In this document: in pieces, positions 13,265 to 16,196 of the stretch
Numbering within the stretch: position 1 is the first letter of the stretch
Layout: each line of letters starts with the position of its first letter
NCBI GenBank assembly: GCA_020347585.1
Contig: CP070733.1
Span: 1,952,177 to 1,968,372, forward strand
Reading direction: 5' to 3'
Length of the DNA stretch: 16,196 nt
DNA from: Pseudomonadota bacterium
Lineage (GTDB): Bacteria > Pseudomonadota > Gammaproteobacteria > CAMYNG01
Program-made: the position numbers and the translations under genes
Notes under the pieces: model-generated
Databases searched by the model: none
The model's input: only the letters and a program-made list of their open reading frames with translations
Told to the model about the DNA's origin: nothing

Positions 13265-15517
13265 TCAGTCAATACGCTGCAACGCGTCCACGGCGCGAAA
13301 ACCGCGCGGCAGCTTGAGTCCGCGGCGCGCACGTTCGCCCTCATAGGGTTCCATGTCTTCGGGTTTCAACGTAACGTGGCGCTTGCCGGCATACACGGCA
13401 AGACTGCTGTCCTCGTTAAGCACCGCAAGACCCGCAACGTACTCCTCACCACTCGCATGCTTCGCCGGCACAATGCTAATGATCTTGACGCCCTTGCCCT
13501 TGGGCAACTCCGGCAGTTCGCTGATGTGGTGGATCAGCAATCGTCCTTCGTTGGAAGCCACGGCAAGCCACTGATTGTCCATGTCATCGACCCGGGCTGG
13601 AGGCAATACCTTCGAGTCAGCCCCGACCCGTAACACCGCCTTGCCCTTCTTGTTCTTGGTCTGCAGATCCTCGAGCCGCGCCACGAAACCATACCCCGCG
13701 CTGCTGGCCAGCAAGTACAACTGGTCCGCGCTACCGCTCATAACACCACAGAAGCTCGCGCCCTCCGGCGGGCTGAGCCGGCCGGTGAGGAGCTCGCCGA
13801 GACCGCGCGCCGATGGCAGCACATGGGCCGGCACCATATAAGTACGCCCGGTGGAGTCGATGAACATTACCGACTCGTTGCTGCGGCAGCGGGTACTATC
13901 GAGGTACCCGTCGCCCGACTTGTAGTTAATCGTGCGCGGATCGATCTCGTGTCCCTTGGCGGCACGCACCAGCCCCTTTTGCGACAGCACGATGGTCACC
14001 GGTTCGGCGCTGATCAGCGCTGTCTCATCCAACGCCTGTGCCGCCTCGCGTTCGACTATTGGTGAACGGCGCGGGTCGCCATACTCCTTGACGATCTCAC
14101 GCAGTTCCTTCTTGATGAGCGTCTTCAGACGCTGCTTTGAACCAAGTGTCTTTTCCAACGCTTGGCGCTCTTCGGTGAGTTCCTTTTGCTCACCCTTGAT
14201 CTTCATCTCCTCCAGGCGCGCCAGTTGCCGCAACCGCGTATCAAGGATGTAATCTGCCTGTTGCTCGCTGAGCTTGAAGCGCTTCATCAACACGGCTTTT
14301 GGTTCATCCTCGGTGCGGATGATACGAATCACCTCATCGAGGTTGAGAAATGCAATCAACAAACCGTCGAGCAGGTGCAGGCGTTGCCTGACCTTCTCGA
14401 GGCGGTACTCCAGCCGCCGCCGTACCGTGTCGGTGCGAAACTTGAGCCAGTCGGTAAGCATGTCGCGCAGGTTACATACCCCCGGCCGGCCGTTGAGCCC
14501 GATCACGTTCATGTTGACCCGGTAGGTACGCTCAAGGTCGGTGGTAGCGAACAGGTGCGCCATCAGTTCCTCCACGTCGATGCGGTTCGAGCGTGGCACG
14601 ATGACCAGGCGCGTGGGGTTTTCGTGATCGGACTCATCACGGTAGTCCATCACCATGGGTAGCTTCTTGGCGGTGACCTGGGCGTCGATTTGCTGCAGTA
14701 CCTTGGCCGGCGAGGTCTGATGCGGCAACGCGGTAATAATGATGTCGCTATCCTCGCGCTCGTAACGAGCGCGCATGCGTACCGCGCCATTGCCTGTCTC
14801 ATACATGGCGAGGATTTCGTTAGCCGGTGTAATGATCTCCGCGTCGGTTGGAAAGTCTGGCCCACGCACATGCTTGTGCAATTCCTTAACTGTGGCCCTG
14901 GGATTCTCCAGCAGATGGATCGTCGCGTTCACCACTTCGCTCAGGTTGTGCGGCGGGATGTCGGTGGCCATACCCACCGCGATACCGGTGGTACCATTGA
15001 GCAGGACGTGCGGCACCTGCGCCGGCAGCAGCTTTGGCTCCTCCAGCGTACCGTCGAAATTCGGAACCCAGTCAACGGTGCCCTGTCCCAATTCCTCGAG
15101 CAACAGATTGGTGAACGCCGCGAGACGCGCCTCGGTGTAGCGCATGGCGGCGAATGACTTGGGATCGTCAGGCGAACCCCAGTTGCCCTGCCCTTCGAGC
15201 AGCGGATAGCGATACGAAAACGGCTGGGCCATAAGTACCATGGCCTCGTAACATGCGCTGTCACCGTGTGGATGAAACTTGCCGAGCACGTCACCGACGG
15301 TGCGCGCAGCCTTTTTGAACTTGGCGCCGGCCCGCAGGCCGAGTTCGGACATAGCATAGACGATACGCCGCTGCACCGGCTTGAGCCCGTCACCGATATG
15401 CGGCAACGCGCGATCGAGAATAACGTACATGGAATAGTCCAGGTACGCCTTTTCCGTGAATGCCTTGAGCGGCATTCCTTCGATATGATCGTCGCTCGGA
15501 CTCGTCGTATCAGTCAT
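13265..15517 (-). CDS. parC: DNA topoisomerase IV subunit A
   Basis: ParC forms the DNA cleavage-rejoining subunit of topoisomerase IV, which decatenates daughter chromosomes together with ParE. The ATG at 15517 gives 750 residues (E. coli 752) and lies 2 nt after the parE stop; an upstream in-frame codon at 15556 would overlap parE. The catalytic Tyr127 is in AMRYTEARL. The quinolone-resistance region reads HPHGDSACYEAM, with Ser87 and Glu91 equivalent to E. coli Ser80 and Glu84, so the drug-sensitive residues are unchanged. The start of the cleavage domain (LKAFTEKAYLDYSMYVI) and the coiled-coil region rich in Lys/Glu (about 430-490) are present. The C-terminal beta-propeller region has the expected length. 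It converges on the lipoprotein gene with 22 nt between the stops. Confidence 0.98.
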   Translation of the reverse strand: MTDTTSPSDDHIEGMPLKAFTEKAYLDYSMYVILDRALPHIGDGLKPVQRRIVYAMSELGLRAGAKFKKAARTVGDVLGKFHPHGDSACYEAMVLMAQPFSYRYPLLEGQGNWGSPDDPKSFAAMRYTEARLAAFTNLLLEELGQGTVDWVPNFDGTLEEPKLLPAQVPHVLLNGTTGIAVGMATDIPPHNLSEVVNATIHLLENPRATVKELHKHVRGPDFPTDAEIITPANEILAMYETGNGAVRMRARYEREDSDIIITALPHQTSPAKVLQQIDAQVTAKKLPMVMDYRDESDHENPTRLVIVPRSNRIDVEELMAHLFATTDLERTYRVNMNVIGLNGRPGVCNLRDMLTDWLKFRTDTVRRRLEYRLEKVRQRLHLLDGLLIAFLNLDEVIRIIRTEDEPKAVLMKRFKLSEQQADYILDTRLRQLARLEEMKIKGEQKELTEERQALEKTLGSKQRLKTLIKKELREIVKEYGDPRRSPIVEREAAQALDETALISAEPVTIVLSQKGLVRAAKGHEIDPRTINYKSGDGYLDSTRCRSNESVMFIDSTGRTYMVPAHVLPSARGLGELLTGRLSPPEGASFCGVMSGSADQLYLLASSAGYGFVARLEDLQTKNKKGKAVLRVGADSKVLPPARVDDMDNQWLAVASNEGRLLIHHISELPELPKGKGVKIISIVPAKHASGEEYVAGLAVLNEDSSLAVYAGKRHVTLKPEDMEPYEGERARRGLKLPRGFRAVDALQRID

Positions 15518-15519
15518 CG

Positions 15520-16196
15520 TCAGGTTTCCGCAAGGTCGCCCTTTTTCTCCAGCCACGCGCGCCGATCCGCGGCGCGCTTTTTCGCCAGCAACATATCCAG
15601 CAATTTTCCGGTACCGTCACCCGGCTTGACAGTGAGGCGCACAAGACGCCGGGTGTCCGGAGCCATGGTGGATTCGCGCAACTGCATCGGGTTCATCTCG
15701 CCAAGGCCCTTGAAACGCGTCACGATAACCTTGCCGCGTTTTTTCTCTGCGGCAATGCGGTCCATGATTCCCTGGCGCTCCGCTTCATCCAGCGCGTAGT
15801 AGGTTTCTTTTCCAACGTCAAGTCGGAACAGCGGCGGCATAGCAACGTAGACCCGTCCGTCGTCCACCAAGGGGCGAAAATGTCGCAGGAACAACGCGGA
15901 AAGCAACGTTGCAATGTGGGCGCCGTCGGAATCGGCATCTGCGAGCACGATTACTTTGCCGTAACGCAATCCGGACAGATTGCTCGAGCCCGGATCGACG
16001 CCCACCGCCACCGAAATATCGTGCACCTCCTGTGAACCGAGCACCTCGCCAGAGTCCACTTCCCATGAATTGAGGATCTTGCCGCGCAACGGCATGATGG
16101 CCTGATAGTCACGGTCACGGGCCTGCTTGGCCGAGCCGCCCGCTGAGTCGCCCTCCACGAGGAAAAGTTCCGTGCGCTCGATGTCCTGCGATGCTC
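15520..16196 (-). CDS. parE: DNA topoisomerase IV subunit B, C-terminal part (5' end outside window)
   Basis: The last 224 codons of parE are present; the frame is open to the window edge (TELFLVEGDSAGGSAKQ...), and the GTG near 16158 is internal. The ATPase and transducer domains are missing. The TOPRIM domain is intact: the EGDSAGG catalytic Glu motif and ADADSDGAH for Mg2+ binding. PLRGKILN and the QRFKGLGEMNPMQLRE-type block (here VTRFKGLGEMNPMQLRE) also match ParE. The downstream ending LLAKKRAADRRAWLEKKGD is typical of ParE rather than GyrB. The TGA is followed after 2 nt by the parC ATG, so the two subunits are probably made from one transcript by coupled translation. Confidence 0.98.
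   Translation of the reverse strand, partial: ASQDIERTELFLVEGDSAGGSAKQARDRDYQAIMPLRGKILNSWEVDSGEVLGSQEVHDISVAVGVDPGSSNLSGLRYGKVIVLADADSDGAHIATLLSALFLRHFRPLVDDGRVYVAMPPLFRLDVGKETYYALDEAERQGIMDRIAAEKKRGKVIVTRFKGLGEMNPMQLRESTMAPDTRRLVRLTVKPGDGTGKLLDMLLAKKRAADRRAWLEKKGDLAET

Overview
The window is a gene-dense, GC-rich chromosomal stretch that looks like a gammaproteobacterium. The gene set (efp with both EF-P lysylation genes, a FimX-type protein, a PilZ-like partner, parE-parC in tandem, Psd) resembles Pseudomonas, Chromatiales or Ectothiorhodospiraceae-like lineages; the genus cannot be read from the sequence alone. I see no mobile element, CRISPR array, rRNA or tRNA.

Layout. (1) 1-834, plus strand: the 3' end of a SCO/SenC copper-insertion protein, followed 4 nt later by a periplasmic PCu(A)C copper chaperone. 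This is a copper-delivery pair for respiratory oxidase assembly. (2) 898-1764, plus: phosphatidylserine decarboxylase. (3) 1777-4462: the EF-P modification locus, with efp and epmA on the minus strand and epmB divergent on the plus strand. EpmB makes beta-lysine, EpmA attaches it to Lys34 of EF-P, and modified EF-P relieves ribosome stalling at polyproline. (4) 4463-4752: an AT-rich regulatory gap. (5) 4753-8922, plus: a 642-residue PilZ-like protein (probably FimW-like) followed by a FimX orthologue (REC-PAS-GGDEF-EAL, all signature sites degenerate). This is a c-di-GMP sensing pair expected to act on polar type IV pili. (6) 8974-10212, minus: a DUF1015 protein of unknown function. (7) 10213-10552: an untranslated gap with divergent promoter-like elements. 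(8) 10553-13242, plus: a membrane-anchored class III adenylate cyclase with a HAMP domain, whose stop codon overlaps the start of a repeat-containing lipoprotein. (9) 13265-16196, minus: topoisomerase IV genes parE (partial) and parC, 2 nt apart.

Most genes are conserved housekeeping or signalling genes. The least-described parts are the adenylate cyclase/lipoprotein couple, the FimW-like protein with its operator-like promoter region, and the structured fimX leader. The c-di-GMP pair and the cAMP pair lie within about 9 kb of each other, which is suggestive because both messengers control type IV pili in pseudomonads, but no direct link is visible in the sequence.
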